From the NCBI GenBank assembly GCA_009697505.1, contig SHUD01000004.1, forward strand, positions 21,395-85,394: a stretch of DNA of 64,000 bases. The letters are read 5' to 3'. A program made the position numbers and the translations under genes. Shown here piece after piece: positions 1 to 7,578 of this stretch (the first letter of the stretch is position 1; every line of letters starts with the position of its first letter). Below the pieces are notes generated by a model. It was not told where the DNA came from. It saw nothing but the letters and a program-made list of their open reading frames with translations, and ran no database searches. The DNA is from Bryobacterales bacterium (lineage in GTDB: Bacteria; Acidobacteriota; Terriglobia; Bryobacterales; Bryobacteraceae).

Positions 1-687
1 TCGGGAGTGCAGGGTGTCAGTGCGCAGATCCTGCAGGCGGTTAAGCAGCAGTGCGCCCTCGGGCCGTTTACGGTTTTGTCGGCCGAAGTGGTCGGCCCCA
101 AGATCGGAAAAGATCTGCAGGGTCAGGCGATCCGGGCTACGTTGCTGGCTTTGGCCGGAATGCTGGTCTACATCGCCTTCCGTTTCGAATGGATTTACGG
201 CGTAGCCGCCGTGGTGGCCGTGTTTCATGACACCATCATCACCATCGGGCTGTTCTCGCTGTTCGACCGGCAGATTTCCTTGACGGTGGTGGCGGCGCTG
301 CTGACGCTGGTGGGTTATTCGATGAACGATACCATCGTGGTGTTCGACCGCATCCGCGAAAATCTGCGGCTGATGCGGCGGGAGTCGATGACCAATGTCA
401 TCAACATGAGCGTCAATCAAACGTTGAGCCGGACCATCCTGACCAGCGGCTTGACATTATTGACGGCACTATCGTTATTCTTATTTGGCGGGCAGGTCTT
501 GAACAACTTTGCTTTTGCCTTGGTGGTTGGCATTCTGGTGGGCACGTACTCGTCGGTTTTCATTGCCAGCCCAATCCTGGTATTCTGGCAGAACTTTATG
601 GATTCCAAAAAGTCGAGTGCGCCGGCTCCTCCGGTGAAAGAAGTTTCGTCGCGGCCGGCCAGTACTCGCAAAGCGGTGCGCGGATAG
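1..687 (+). CDS. secF: Protein translocase subunit SecF (5'-truncated by window edge)
   Basis: Inner-membrane SecDF component that uses the proton gradient to help Sec-dependent export. The reading frame is open to base 1, so the N-terminus lies outside the window; the codon at 7 is only the first possible GTG. About 228 residues are visible. They contain the SecF signatures VFHDTI (about residue 72 of the listed ORF) and NDTIVVFDRIREN (about 107-119), and four or five hydrophobic helices characteristic of the RND-like C-terminal half. The tail is short, charged and Pro/Ala-rich. It is followed after 27 bases by a tonB-like gene on the same strand; secD is probably just upstream. Confidence 0.95.
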   Translation, partial: SGVQGVSAQILQAVKQQCALGPFTVLSAEVVGPKIGKDLQGQAIRATLLALAGMLVYIAFRFEWIYGVAAVVAVFHDTIITIGLFSLFDRQISLTVVAALLTLVGYSMNDTIVVFDRIRENLRLMRRESMTNVINMSVNQTLSRTILTSGLTLLTALSLFLFGGQVLNNFAFALVVGILVGTYSSVFIASPILVFWQNFMDSKKSSAPAPPVKEVSSRPASTRKAVRG

Positions 688-714
688 GATCGCAGCGCGG
701 AAAGGATACAGCAT

Positions 715-1461
715 ATGAGTATGTTCGATCAAACCTTCGTGGACGGTGTGGGCAAGACCCACAAGAGCTGGACGGTGGCGCTGTCATTCGGATTCCAGTT
801 CCTGCTGACCGGGATCATGATCCTGATCCCGTTGATCTACACGGATATTCTGCCGCAGGCGCAGTTAACCAGCATGCTGACGGCGCCTCCGCCTCCGCCT
901 CCGCCTCCGCCTCCGCCTCCTCCAGCCCCCGTGAAGATCATCAAGGTCGCGCCGCGCCAGTTTGACGCCGGCCGCCTGATGGCCCCTCGTGAAATTCCGA
1001 AGAACGTCGCGATCATTCAGGAAGATGCTCTTCCGCCGAGCGCCAGCCAGTTGCAACTGGCGAGCGGAATTCCGGGCGGTATCCCGGGCCTGGGCGGGCT
1101 GGGAGGGTTAGCCGGGGCTCCGCCGCCGCCGCCTCCTCCTCCTCCGGTGAAAGTGGTCGAGACGCGCCGGGAGCCGTTGCGCGTCGGCGGCAACGTGCAG
1201 GCCGCGAACTTGCTCAAGCGCATTACGCCGCTGTATCCGCCGCTGGCCAAATCCGCGCGCATTCAGGGAACCGTGCGCTTCACGGCGATTATCGCCAAGG
1301 AAGGCAGCATTCAGAATCTTCAGTTAGTAAGTGGTCACCCGATGCTGGTTGCAAGTGCGACCGATGCGGTAAAGCAGTGGGTTTACAAGCCGACTTTGCT
1401 CAACGGCGAGCCGGTGGAAGTCATCACTCAGATTGACGTCAACTTCACTCTGAGTCAGTAG
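715..1461 (+). CDS. tonB: TonB-family energy transducer
   Basis: Periplasm-spanning protein that carries energy from an ExbB/ExbD motor to outer-membrane receptors. The 248 residues give a cytoplasmic N-terminus, one membrane helix (about 21-42), two polyproline stretches (about 58-72 and 137-147) that would span the periplasm, and a C-terminal TonB domain from about 168, with the typical YPPLAKSARIQGTV start and a VKQWVYKPTLLNG segment. The downstream neighbours are ExbB- and two ExbD-type genes, so the motor and transducer are co-encoded. TonB-dependent receptors at 22963-26463 and 62824-63785 are possible clients. A TonB-like transducer is clear; the precise client is not. Confidence 0.92.
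   Translation: MSMFDQTFVDGVGKTHKSWTVALSFGFQFLLTGIMILIPLIYTDILPQAQLTSMLTAPPPPPPPPPPPPPAPVKIIKVAPRQFDAGRLMAPREIPKNVAIIQEDALPPSASQLQLASGIPGGIPGLGGLGGLAGAPPPPPPPPPVKVVETRREPLRVGGNVQAANLLKRITPLYPPLAKSARIQGTVRFTAIIAKEGSIQNLQLVSGHPMLVASATDAVKQWVYKPTLLNGEPVEVITQIDVNFTLSQ
885..920 (+). repeat. Hexanucleotide tandem repeat GCCTCC x6 inside tonB
   Basis: Six uninterrupted copies of GCCTCC encode the first polyproline block of the TonB protein. Because the unit is six bases, gain or loss of copies would change the length of the periplasmic spacer without breaking the frame. Confidence 0.9.
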
Positions 1462-1518
1462 GTCCGAAGCGGGGCGTTTTAACTCTTCGCTTTTAAATTT
1501 CAACTCGCAGGAGAAAAT

Positions 1519-2256
1519 ATGGTTTTACAATTGCAAGTTTGGGCGTTGATGTTTCTTCAAGAGAGCGCTGGAGTCAGCTTCGATCCGCGCTCGATGTGGA
1601 ATCAGATGGGCTTTTTGGCCCGCTTTGTCGTGGTTCTGTTGTTTGTCATGTCGGCCTGGTCGATTGGGGTCATGATCGATCGCGCGCTCGCCTTTGGCGC
1701 GGCTCGCGGCCAGTCCCGGCAGTTCGCTCCGGCCGTGGCCGGCGCGTTGCGCGAAGGCAAGCTGGATGAAGCCATCAAGATCGCCGACCGTTTCCCCAAG
1801 AGCCACTTGGCCAAGGTCGTCGTGGCTGGGTTGCAGGAATTCCGCGCTCATCAGATGAGCTCGGATATCTCCGGTGAAGAGATCGCGGCATCCACCCGCG
1901 CCCTGGAACGCGCCGAAGCGATCGTCCACGCCGAACTGAAGCGTGGTGTCGCCGGTCTCGCCACGATTGGTTCCACCGGTCCGTTCGTGGGACTGTTCGG
2001 AACGGTCGTCGGCATCATCAACGCGTTCAAGGGAATTTCGAGCGAAAAGTCCACTGGTCTGGGCGCCGTCGCGGGCGGTATTTCCGAAGCGCTGGTGACC
2101 ACCGCCGTGGGTCTGTTCGTCGCGCTTCCCGCGGTGTGGGCCTACAACTACTTCGCGGGCCGCGTGGAAGCGTTCGACGTGGAGATGGGTAACTCCAGCT
2201 CCGAGCTGATCGACTACTTCATCAAGCGCACCCAGAAGGCTGGCGCGGGAAAGTAG
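1519..2256 (+). CDS. exbB: MotA/TolQ/ExbB proton channel family protein
   Basis: Inner-membrane channel subunit that, with ExbD/TolR, converts proton flow into mechanical work on TonB or TolA. The 245-residue protein has the family layout: a first helix at about 30-58, a long cytoplasmic loop, and two C-terminal helices. The conserved GSTGPFVGLFGTVVGI segment is at about 150-165, and an ALVTTAVGLFVALPAVWAYN helix follows. A GGAGAA sequence precedes the ATG at good spacing. It sits 57 bases after tonB and before two exbD genes. Family membership is certain; ExbB versus TolQ cannot be settled from sequence, though the adjacent tonB favours ExbB. Confidence 0.93.
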   Translation: MVLQLQVWALMFLQESAGVSFDPRSMWNQMGFLARFVVVLLFVMSAWSIGVMIDRALAFGAARGQSRQFAPAVAGALREGKLDEAIKIADRFPKSHLAKVVVAGLQEFRAHQMSSDISGEEIAASTRALERAEAIVHAELKRGVAGLATIGSTGPFVGLFGTVVGIINAFKGISSEKSTGLGAVAGGISEALVTTAVGLFVALPAVWAYNYFAGRVEAFDVEMGNSSSELIDYFIKRTQKAGAGK

Positions 2257-2398
2257 TTCGCCCCGCAGGTACGTTTTCCGCGAGTTGAAATTCTTCCGGT
2301 ATGCGCCGCCTGTCCATTTCCTGGCGGGCGGCGTCAACCGGGAGGGAGCAGCCCACGGGAGCGATCCCGGAAAGGGCAGAAGTTTAGAGGAGTCGTCT

Positions 2399-2851
2399 AT
2401 GAAAAAACCAAAGGCACCGGAAGTTACCGCCGATATTAATGTCACTCCCATGGTGGACGTGATGCTCGTGCTGTTGATCATCTTCATGGTGATCACGCCG
2501 ATGTTGACCAAGGGCGCCGCAGTGGAGCTGGTGAAAACCGCCCATCCCATCGCGATGAAGGATGCCGACAAGGAAGACGCGATTTTGGTCGCGATCACGC
2601 GCAATGGCGAACTCTTTCTCAGCCCCGGCAATAAGCGTCTGACCGTGGAAGAGCTGTCGGGAAAAGTCCGCGATCTGCTCACCAACCGGTTGGATAAGAC
2701 CATATATATTAAGTCCGATATGCGTGCGAAGTACGAGCGGGTGACCGACGTTGTGGACAACCTGCGCGCCGCCGGCGTGGATCAGTTGGGTCTGCTGACA
2801 GAGCAGGTTGCTGGCGAGAGGAAGCCCACCACCCCGGCCGCCGCGCAGTAA
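2399..2851 (+). CDS. exbD: ExbD/TolR biopolymer transport protein (first copy)
   Basis: Single-pass membrane partner of the ExbB channel. The ORF track begins at 2285, but the ATG at 2399 is preceded by AGAGGAG at normal spacing and begins exactly where ExbD homology starts, giving 150 residues. The N-terminus carries the family signature DINVTPMVDVMLVLLIIFMV, in which the Asp of the membrane helix is the proton-carrying residue; a periplasmic domain follows. It is the first of two ExbD genes in the operon. Paired ExbD proteins are known in several Gram-negative TonB systems. Confidence 0.93.
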   Translation: MKKPKAPEVTADINVTPMVDVMLVLLIIFMVITPMLTKGAAVELVKTAHPIAMKDADKEDAILVAITRNGELFLSPGNKRLTVEELSGKVRDLLTNRLDKTIYIKSDMRAKYERVTDVVDNLRAAGVDQLGLLTEQVAGERKPTTPAAAQ

Positions 2852-2891
2852 GGCAACCGGTATTATTTGTAGTAGTTAAGGAGATTTCTAT

Positions 2892-3323
2892 ATGTCAATG
2901 GCAGTGGGGGGGGCTAATCAAGGTCCCCGTGCAGATATTAATATGACGCCCCTGATTGATGTGCTGTTGGTGCTGCTGATCATCTTCATGGTGATTACGC
3001 CTCTGACACCGCACGGTTTGGAGGCTCTGGCGCCTCAGCCGCCGCCGCCCAATACGCCGCCGCCGCCGCCTGGGCAGGACCGTACGGTCGTGATCGTCAT
3101 TGATAAAGACAAGTCGATGCACCTCAACCAGGACCCTATCAACGTCGACCAGCTCGAAGCCCGTCTGACGGATGTCTTCAAGACCCGCGCCGAGCGCGTG
3201 GTCTTCGTCAAGGGCGATCCGGACTTGGATTTTCAGACGGTCGCTCACGCGATCGACATCGCCAAGGGTGCGGCTATCGACAAGGTCGGGCTGATGACTC
3301 CCAAGGCTGAACTCGGTCAGTAA
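2892..3323 (+). CDS. exbD: ExbD/TolR biopolymer transport protein (second copy)
   Basis: Second ExbD-type subunit, 143 residues. AAGGAGA precedes the ATG. The helix signature INMTPLIDVLLVLLIIFMV is nearly identical to that of the first copy, but the periplasmic part differs: a proline-rich linker (PPPPNTPPPPPG) follows directly after the helix, before a short ExbD domain ending in DKVGLMTPK. The difference suggests two specialised ExbD subunits rather than a recent duplication. It is co-transcribed with exbB and the first exbD. Confidence 0.93.
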   Translation: MSMAVGGANQGPRADINMTPLIDVLLVLLIIFMVITPLTPHGLEALAPQPPPPNTPPPPPGQDRTVVIVIDKDKSMHLNQDPINVDQLEARLTDVFKTRAERVVFVKGDPDLDFQTVAHAIDIAKGAAIDKVGLMTPKAELGQ

Positions 3324-3335
3324 CGCGGAGGGAGA

Positions 3336-4190
3336 ATGATGAACATGATGCGTAAAACGACGCTCCTCGGCGCCACGCTCGCGATTGGCGCCCTCACGCT
3401 GTTGGGCACCGGCTGTAACAAGCTGAAGTCCCGCGACGACCTCAACAAGGGCGTCACCGCGTATAAGAACGCGAAGTATTCCGTGGCCGTGGATCTGTTC
3501 CAGGCAGCCATTAATCTGGATCCGGAAAATCCCAACGCCCGCGTCTACCTGGCCACCGCCTATATGATGCAGTGGATTCCGGGCGCGGTGTCCCCTGAAA
3601 ATCTCCAGTTTTCCGCCAAGGCCAAAGACGAGTTCAACAAAGTTCTGGACAAGGATCCCAACAACGGCGTCGCGCTGGCTTCGCTGGCCTCGCTCGCGTT
3701 CAACGAGGCGGACCCGCTTCCGTTGGAACAAAAAATAGGCAAGCTCGATGAGGCGGCCAGCTGGTACACCAAGCTGGTCACCGCGGATCCCAAGAACCGC
3801 GATGGCTACTACAGCCTGGGCGCCATCGCCCAGAAGAAGTTCTATCCGGCTCTGATGACGGCTCGCGTCAATGGCAACATGAAACCGGATGAACCCGGAC
3901 CGCTCAAGGATAAAAAAACAAGAACGGAGCTCACCGCCAAGTATATGCCGACGATCGAGGACGGCATCAAGAACCTGGACAAGGCCCTGGAAATCGACAA
4001 GGAAAGTGACGACGCCATGGCTTACAAGAACCTCTTGATCCGCGAGCGTGCCGACCTCGCCGATGATAAGGACGCCTACAAGAAGCAGATCGAAGAGGCC
4101 GATTCCTGGCTCCAAAAGGCTCTGGACACCAAGAAACTCAAGCAGGAACGCGCCGAGAAGAAGACTTCGGGCGGCATCATCCAGGACTAG
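3336..4190 (+). CDS. TPR-repeat lipoprotein
   Basis: Exported lipoprotein of 284 residues. The N-terminus has Met/Arg/Lys, a hydrophobic stretch and a lipobox LGTGC near residue 27, so the mature protein should be lipid-anchored. The rest is tetratricopeptide-like, with pairs such as NKGVTAYKNAKYSVAVDLF and repeated helices ending in DP or D-x-N turns, about three to five repeats. Several in-frame ATGs lie close together (3336, 3339, 3345, 3348); GGAGGGAG favours one of the first two. As last gene of the TonB/ExbBD operon it may be an envelope partner of that system; this is inferred from position only. Confidence 0.85.
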   Translation: MMNMMRKTTLLGATLAIGALTLLGTGCNKLKSRDDLNKGVTAYKNAKYSVAVDLFQAAINLDPENPNARVYLATAYMMQWIPGAVSPENLQFSAKAKDEFNKVLDKDPNNGVALASLASLAFNEADPLPLEQKIGKLDEAASWYTKLVTADPKNRDGYYSLGAIAQKKFYPALMTARVNGNMKPDEPGPLKDKKTRTELTAKYMPTIEDGIKNLDKALEIDKESDDAMAYKNLLIRERADLADDKDAYKKQIEEADSWLQKALDTKKLKQERAEKKTSGGIIQD

Positions 4191-4211
4191 GTCTCAGTAC
4201 TTAAGGGCTTC

Positions 4212-4253
4212 AGGACAGTAGGCCAGAAATGGCGTACTGTCCTTTTCTATTTT
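4212..4253 (+). terminator. Rho-independent terminator of the tonB-exbBD-TPR operon
   Basis: AGGACAGTA pairs perfectly with TACTGTCCT, and the interior GCCA/TGGC arms close a GAAA tetraloop, with one G-G mismatch between the two stems. The stem is followed by TTTCTATTTT. It lies 21 bases after the TPR gene stop. Confidence 0.9.
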
Positions 4254-4274
4254 CATCGTCCGTTAAACTGCCGC

Positions 4275-4280
4275 TAAACT
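4275..4280 (+). promoter_or_regulatory. Putative -10 element of rel (leaderless start)
   Basis: TAAACT lies five bases before the rel ATG, and no Shine-Dalgarno sequence is present. If it is a -10 box, transcription would begin at or next to the ATG. A second TAAACT lies 11 bases upstream. No good -35 was found. Confidence 0.4.
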
Positions 4281-4285
4281 AATAG

Positions 4286-6538
4286 ATGAGTATGCCGGAA
4301 CCCCCTCAGGCCGCTGTCCTCCCCGCGTCCGTGACGGTAACGCCGGTCCTGGCGCCCGCGCCTGGGGAAGTGGAACTCCTATACCAGGAGCTGGAGGCGC
4401 GTATCGTCAAGCTTCGTCCCAGCGAAGATCTGGCGCCCCTTCGTAAGGCCTTCCAGTTCGCGGCCGAACGTCATCGCAATCAGCAACGCGTTTCCGGCGA
4501 GGCGTTCATGGTGCATCCGGTTCTGGTCACGCGCCAACTGGCGGACATGAACATGGATATGGTCTGCCTGCAGACCGGGCTGCTGCACGATGTGGTGGAG
4601 GACACCAGCGCGACCATTGCGGAGGTCAAGCGCGAATTTGGCGAGGACGTGGCCCGCTGCGTCGATGGCGTCACCAAGCTGAGCAAACTCAATCTTGCCA
4701 ACCGCGAGGAGCGCCAGGCGGAGAGTGTCCGCAAGATGCTGCTGGCCATGGTGAACGACATCCGCGTGGTCCTGGTGAAGCTGGCGGACCGTCTGCACAA
4801 CATGCGCACGCTAGGCTCCCTGCCGCGCGAAAAGCAGGAGCGCATCGCCACCGAAACCATGGAGATCTACGCACCCATCGCGCACCGCCTGGGAATGGGC
4901 AAGATCCGCGGCGAGCTGGAAGATCTCGCGTTCCACTACCTGGAACCGGAGGCCGCCGCCGGTCTGCTCAGAGACTTTGAATCGCAGCACGCCGCCAACG
5001 AGACTTTCCTCAAGGAAATCAGACACACCGTCGAGCTGCTGCTGGCCCGCGAAGGCATCCCCGCGCGGGTGGACGGGCGGCTGAAGCGGGCGTACTCGGT
5101 GTTCCAGAAATTGAAGCGGCAGAAGATCACGCTGGATCAGGTCTACGACCTGCTGGCCGTGCGCATCATTACGGATTCCGTCAAGAACTGCTACGCGGCG
5201 CTGGGCGTGATTCATAACGAATGGCATCCCATCCCCGGCCGCATCAAGGATTTTATCGCCATTCCGCGCCCCAATTTGTATCAGTCGCTCCACACTTCGG
5301 TGATGGGCCCTGGCGGGCGGCATTTTGAAGTGCAGATCCGCACCGACGAGATGCACCGCGTGGCCGAAGAAGGCATCGCCGCGCACTGGAAATACAAGGA
5401 GGGCCGCCGCGGCGCCGCCGAAGACGACCAGAGGATGGCCTGGCTCCGCCAGTTGGTGGAGTGGCAGCGCGAAATGCACGACCCCACGGAATTCATGTCC
5501 ACCCTCAAGGTGGACCTCTACCCCGAGGAAGTCTACACCTTCACGCCCAAAGGCCGCGTCATTATTCTGCCGCGCGACGCCACGCCGATCGACTTCGCCT
5601 ACGCCATCCACTCCGACGTTGGGAACACGTGCACGGGCGCCAAGGTCAATGGGCGCATGGTGCAGTTGAAATACGGGCTGCGCAACGGCGATGTGGTCGA
5701 AATTCTTACGCAACCTGGACACCTGCCCAGCAAAGATTGGCTGGCGCTGGTCAAGACGCCGCGCGCGCGCAACAAAATCAGGCACGTCATCAATACCACC
5801 GAGCGCGCCAAGTCCATCGAGATCGGGGAGAAATACCTGGAGCGCGAAGCCCGCCGGCTCGGCGTAGCCATGAGCCGCGTCTCCAAGGCTCAAATCGAAT
5901 CGGTCGCCGCCGAATACGGGTGCAGCAAGATGGAAGACTTGCACGCGGCGCTCGGATACGGGAAGTATTCCCCTCGTCAGGTTCTGCAGAAGTTGGCACC
6001 GGACCAGGTTGGACCCGAGGCACCCGAAGCAGTCCAGGTTCCCGCGTATGCGCCGGACCGTTCCGCTGCCCCGGCCGACCCGGACCTGGTGATCCGCGTC
6101 AAAGGGATGGACGAACTGCTGGTGTATCGCGCCAAGTGTTGCAACCCGATCCGCGGGGAGGCCATCGTGGGCTACGTGACGCGCGGCAAAGGTGTCGCCG
6201 TTCACTCGCGGAACTGTTCCAACGTGCAGAATCTGATGTACGAAGTGGAGCGCAAGATCGACGTTGAGTGGGCCCGCGCGGCCCAGGAAACGTTCCAGGT
6301 GAAACTGCTCATTCACACCGAGGACCGGCCCGGCATGCTGAGCCAGTTGACCGCCGCGCTGTTCAGCGAGCAGACCGACATCCGCAGCCTGGAAGCGCGC
6401 AGCGACGACGAGCGCGCCGCCGACGGAGCCATTATGGATGTGACCATTGAAGTAAAGGACAAGAAACAATTGGAGCGCGTGGTTTCCGCCATCCGCCGCA
6501 TCTCCGGCGTTCGTGACATTGAGAGAGTGAATCAGTGA
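4286..6538 (+). CDS. rel: Bifunctional (p)ppGpp synthetase/hydrolase (RelA/SpoT family)
   Basis: Makes and degrades the stringent-response alarmone. The 750 residues have the full long-RSH layout. The HD hydrolase has H101-D102 within LLHDVVEDT, so hydrolysis appears intact. The synthetase domain carries GRLKRAYSVFQKLKRQ and YQSLHTSVMGPGG. The TGS domain (VYTFTPKGRVIILP, about 410-470), a Cys-containing conserved region (CCNPIRGE) and a C-terminal ACT domain (TEDRPGMLSQLTAAL, about 670-748) follow. Intact HD and synthetase motifs point to a bifunctional Rel enzyme rather than synthetase-only RelA. Start could be ATG 4286 or 4292. It is coupled to the next gene by a GTGA overlap. Confidence 0.97.
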   Translation: MSMPEPPQAAVLPASVTVTPVLAPAPGEVELLYQELEARIVKLRPSEDLAPLRKAFQFAAERHRNQQRVSGEAFMVHPVLVTRQLADMNMDMVCLQTGLLHDVVEDTSATIAEVKREFGEDVARCVDGVTKLSKLNLANREERQAESVRKMLLAMVNDIRVVLVKLADRLHNMRTLGSLPREKQERIATETMEIYAPIAHRLGMGKIRGELEDLAFHYLEPEAAAGLLRDFESQHAANETFLKEIRHTVELLLAREGIPARVDGRLKRAYSVFQKLKRQKITLDQVYDLLAVRIITDSVKNCYAALGVIHNEWHPIPGRIKDFIAIPRPNLYQSLHTSVMGPGGRHFEVQIRTDEMHRVAEEGIAAHWKYKEGRRGAAEDDQRMAWLRQLVEWQREMHDPTEFMSTLKVDLYPEEVYTFTPKGRVIILPRDATPIDFAYAIHSDVGNTCTGAKVNGRMVQLKYGLRNGDVVEILTQPGHLPSKDWLALVKTPRARNKIRHVINTTERAKSIEIGEKYLEREARRLGVAMSRVSKAQIESVAAEYGCSKMEDLHAALGYGKYSPRQVLQKLAPDQVGPEAPEAVQVPAYAPDRSAAPADPDLVIRVKGMDELLVYRAKCCNPIRGEAIVGYVTRGKGVAVHSRNCSNVQNLMYEVERKIDVEWARAAQETFQVKLLIHTEDRPGMLSQLTAALFSEQTDIRSLEARSDDERAADGAIMDVTIEVKDKKQLERVVSAIRRISGVRDIERVNQ

Positions 6539-6909
6539 GTCTGCCGCCCCAGGAACCCGAACACATCGCCATTTCCAAGTCCAAGGGCATCAAGATCGAT
6601 TGGAAAGACCGTCACCACAGCGAGTACGGGCTCGCCTATTTGCGCGACGAATGCCCCTGCGCCACCTGCACGGGAGCGCACGGAACGGCGCCCCAGAAAT
6701 CCAGCTACGGAGCGAACGGGGGAGGGAGCGGCGGGAAGGAGCTGTTTCCCATGTACAAAGCCACGCTCAAAATGCTCAGCGTGGAGGCCGTGGGAGGCTA
6801 CGCGATCCGCATCGACTGGTCCGATGGCCACAACACCGGCATCTATTCGTTCGATCACCTGCGCCGCATCTGCCCGTGCGCGGAGTGCGGCGCCCAGCGG
6901 GAACCTTAG
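6535..6909 (+). CDS. DUF971 domain protein
   Basis: Small 124-residue protein of the DUF971 family, the fold also found as the N-terminal domain of gamma-butyrobetaine hydroxylase. Visible signatures are IDWKDRHHSEYGLAYLRDECPCATC, in two shorter blocks, and a C-terminal YSFDHLRRICPCAECG; the two CPCAxC motifs may bind a metal. The start is GTG, overlapping the rel stop by four bases, so translation is probably coupled to rel. Function is unknown; in other bacteria members sit near iron-sulfur and Mrp genes. Confidence 0.85.
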   Translation: MSLPPQEPEHIAISKSKGIKIDWKDRHHSEYGLAYLRDECPCATCTGAHGTAPQKSSYGANGGGSGGKELFPMYKATLKMLSVEAVGGYAIRIDWSDGHNTGIYSFDHLRRICPCAECGAQREP

Positions 6910-6916
6910 CTCTCCT

Positions 6917-7294
6917 TCACCACGACAAGCGCCGCAGCCCTTTGACGCGGTCGAAATGAGCATCGCGGCTCAGCACTGGGAGGCCATGCTGGCGGCCAAG
7001 AGCCGCGATCCAGACATCATTGGCGGGGATGGGTCTGCCTAGGTGGCGCAACTCGGAACGAACACCGACGTACCACGGGATAGTTTCCTCGGTGATTTCC
7101 AGAATCTGGCAAGTTTCGAGAAACGGTCGAAGCCATTGCTCGTAATTACGTGCCCGCCTGGAGTGGGCGATGCCATACCGGTACTCGCCCAATACCACGA
7201 CCGGGATCGCCACCAACCCCGCTGTGGAAACAGCCTTAACGGCACTGGGAATGTTGTCGGCAAACGCCGACAATGCATTCGTGTCCAGAATCAA
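6917..7294 (-). CDS. vapC: PIN-domain toxin, VapC-like
   Basis: Predicted metal-dependent ribonuclease toxin of 125 residues. The N-terminus MILDTNALSAF carries the first catalytic Asp, GEYRYGI provides the conserved Glu, and ANDVWIAALGRQHGLPVLSRDAHF gives the C-terminal acidic residues, so the four-acid active site looks intact. The start ATG overlaps the stop of the upstream antitoxin gene by four bases (ATGA), typical of coupled toxin-antitoxin operons. The cellular RNA target cannot be predicted. Confidence 0.9.
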   Translation of the reverse strand: MILDTNALSAFADNIPSAVKAVSTAGLVAIPVVVLGEYRYGIAHSRRARNYEQWLRPFLETCQILEITEETIPWYVGVRSELRHLGRPIPANDVWIAALGRQHGLPVLSRDAHFDRVKGLRRLSW

Positions 7295-7542
7295 AGCCGG
7301 TCCTCAGGCTCGATCTGCTCGAATTCCTCTTCCATCAGCTTATTGATACGAATCGTCTCATTGTGCAGATGGCGCAATCCGCCGGCAAACTTCATCCACG
7401 GTTTTTCGCCGGATACCGGTGCCGCCGCAAGCTTCTCCTCGACGGCCTCGGTTACGAATTGCCGCAGCGGGATTCCCCGCTCGGCGGCCTTCACTTTGGC
7501 TTTCCGGAAAATTGGGTCGGGGATTTCCAGCGTGGTCTTCAC
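7291..7542 (-). CDS. vapB: Antitoxin of the PIN-toxin pair, VapB-like
   Basis: 83-residue antitoxin. The N-terminus MKTTLEIPDPIFRKAKVKAA resembles a ribbon-helix-helix DNA-binding domain (strand then two helices). The acidic C-terminus (MEEEFEQIEPED) would occupy the toxin active site. The start is GTG, with GGGAAG a few bases upstream. It precedes vapC with a four-base overlap. Autoregulation is supported by a perfect palindrome directly upstream of the start. Confidence 0.85.
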   Translation of the reverse strand: MKTTLEIPDPIFRKAKVKAAERGIPLRQFVTEAVEEKLAAAPVSGEKPWMKFAGGLRHLHNETIRINKLMEEEFEQIEPEDRL

Positions 7543-7552
7543 AACTTCATCT

Positions 7553-7568
7553 TCCCATATTTATGGGA
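7553..7568. promoter_or_regulatory. Putative vapBC operator palindrome
   Basis: TCCCATATTTATGGGA is a perfect 7-base inverted repeat with a two-base centre, 11 bases upstream of the vapB start. Ribbon-helix-helix antitoxins bind such palindromes to repress their own operon; the binding itself is inferred. Confidence 0.55.
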
Positions 7569-7578
7569 TTGTGACCTT

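Noticed and set aside
1525-2760. 411-residue minus-strand ORF
   Set aside because: Shadow of exbB and exbD on the other strand; low-complexity, no domain.
4811-6469. 552-residue ORF antisense to rel
   Set aside because: Shadow; no start signal or family.
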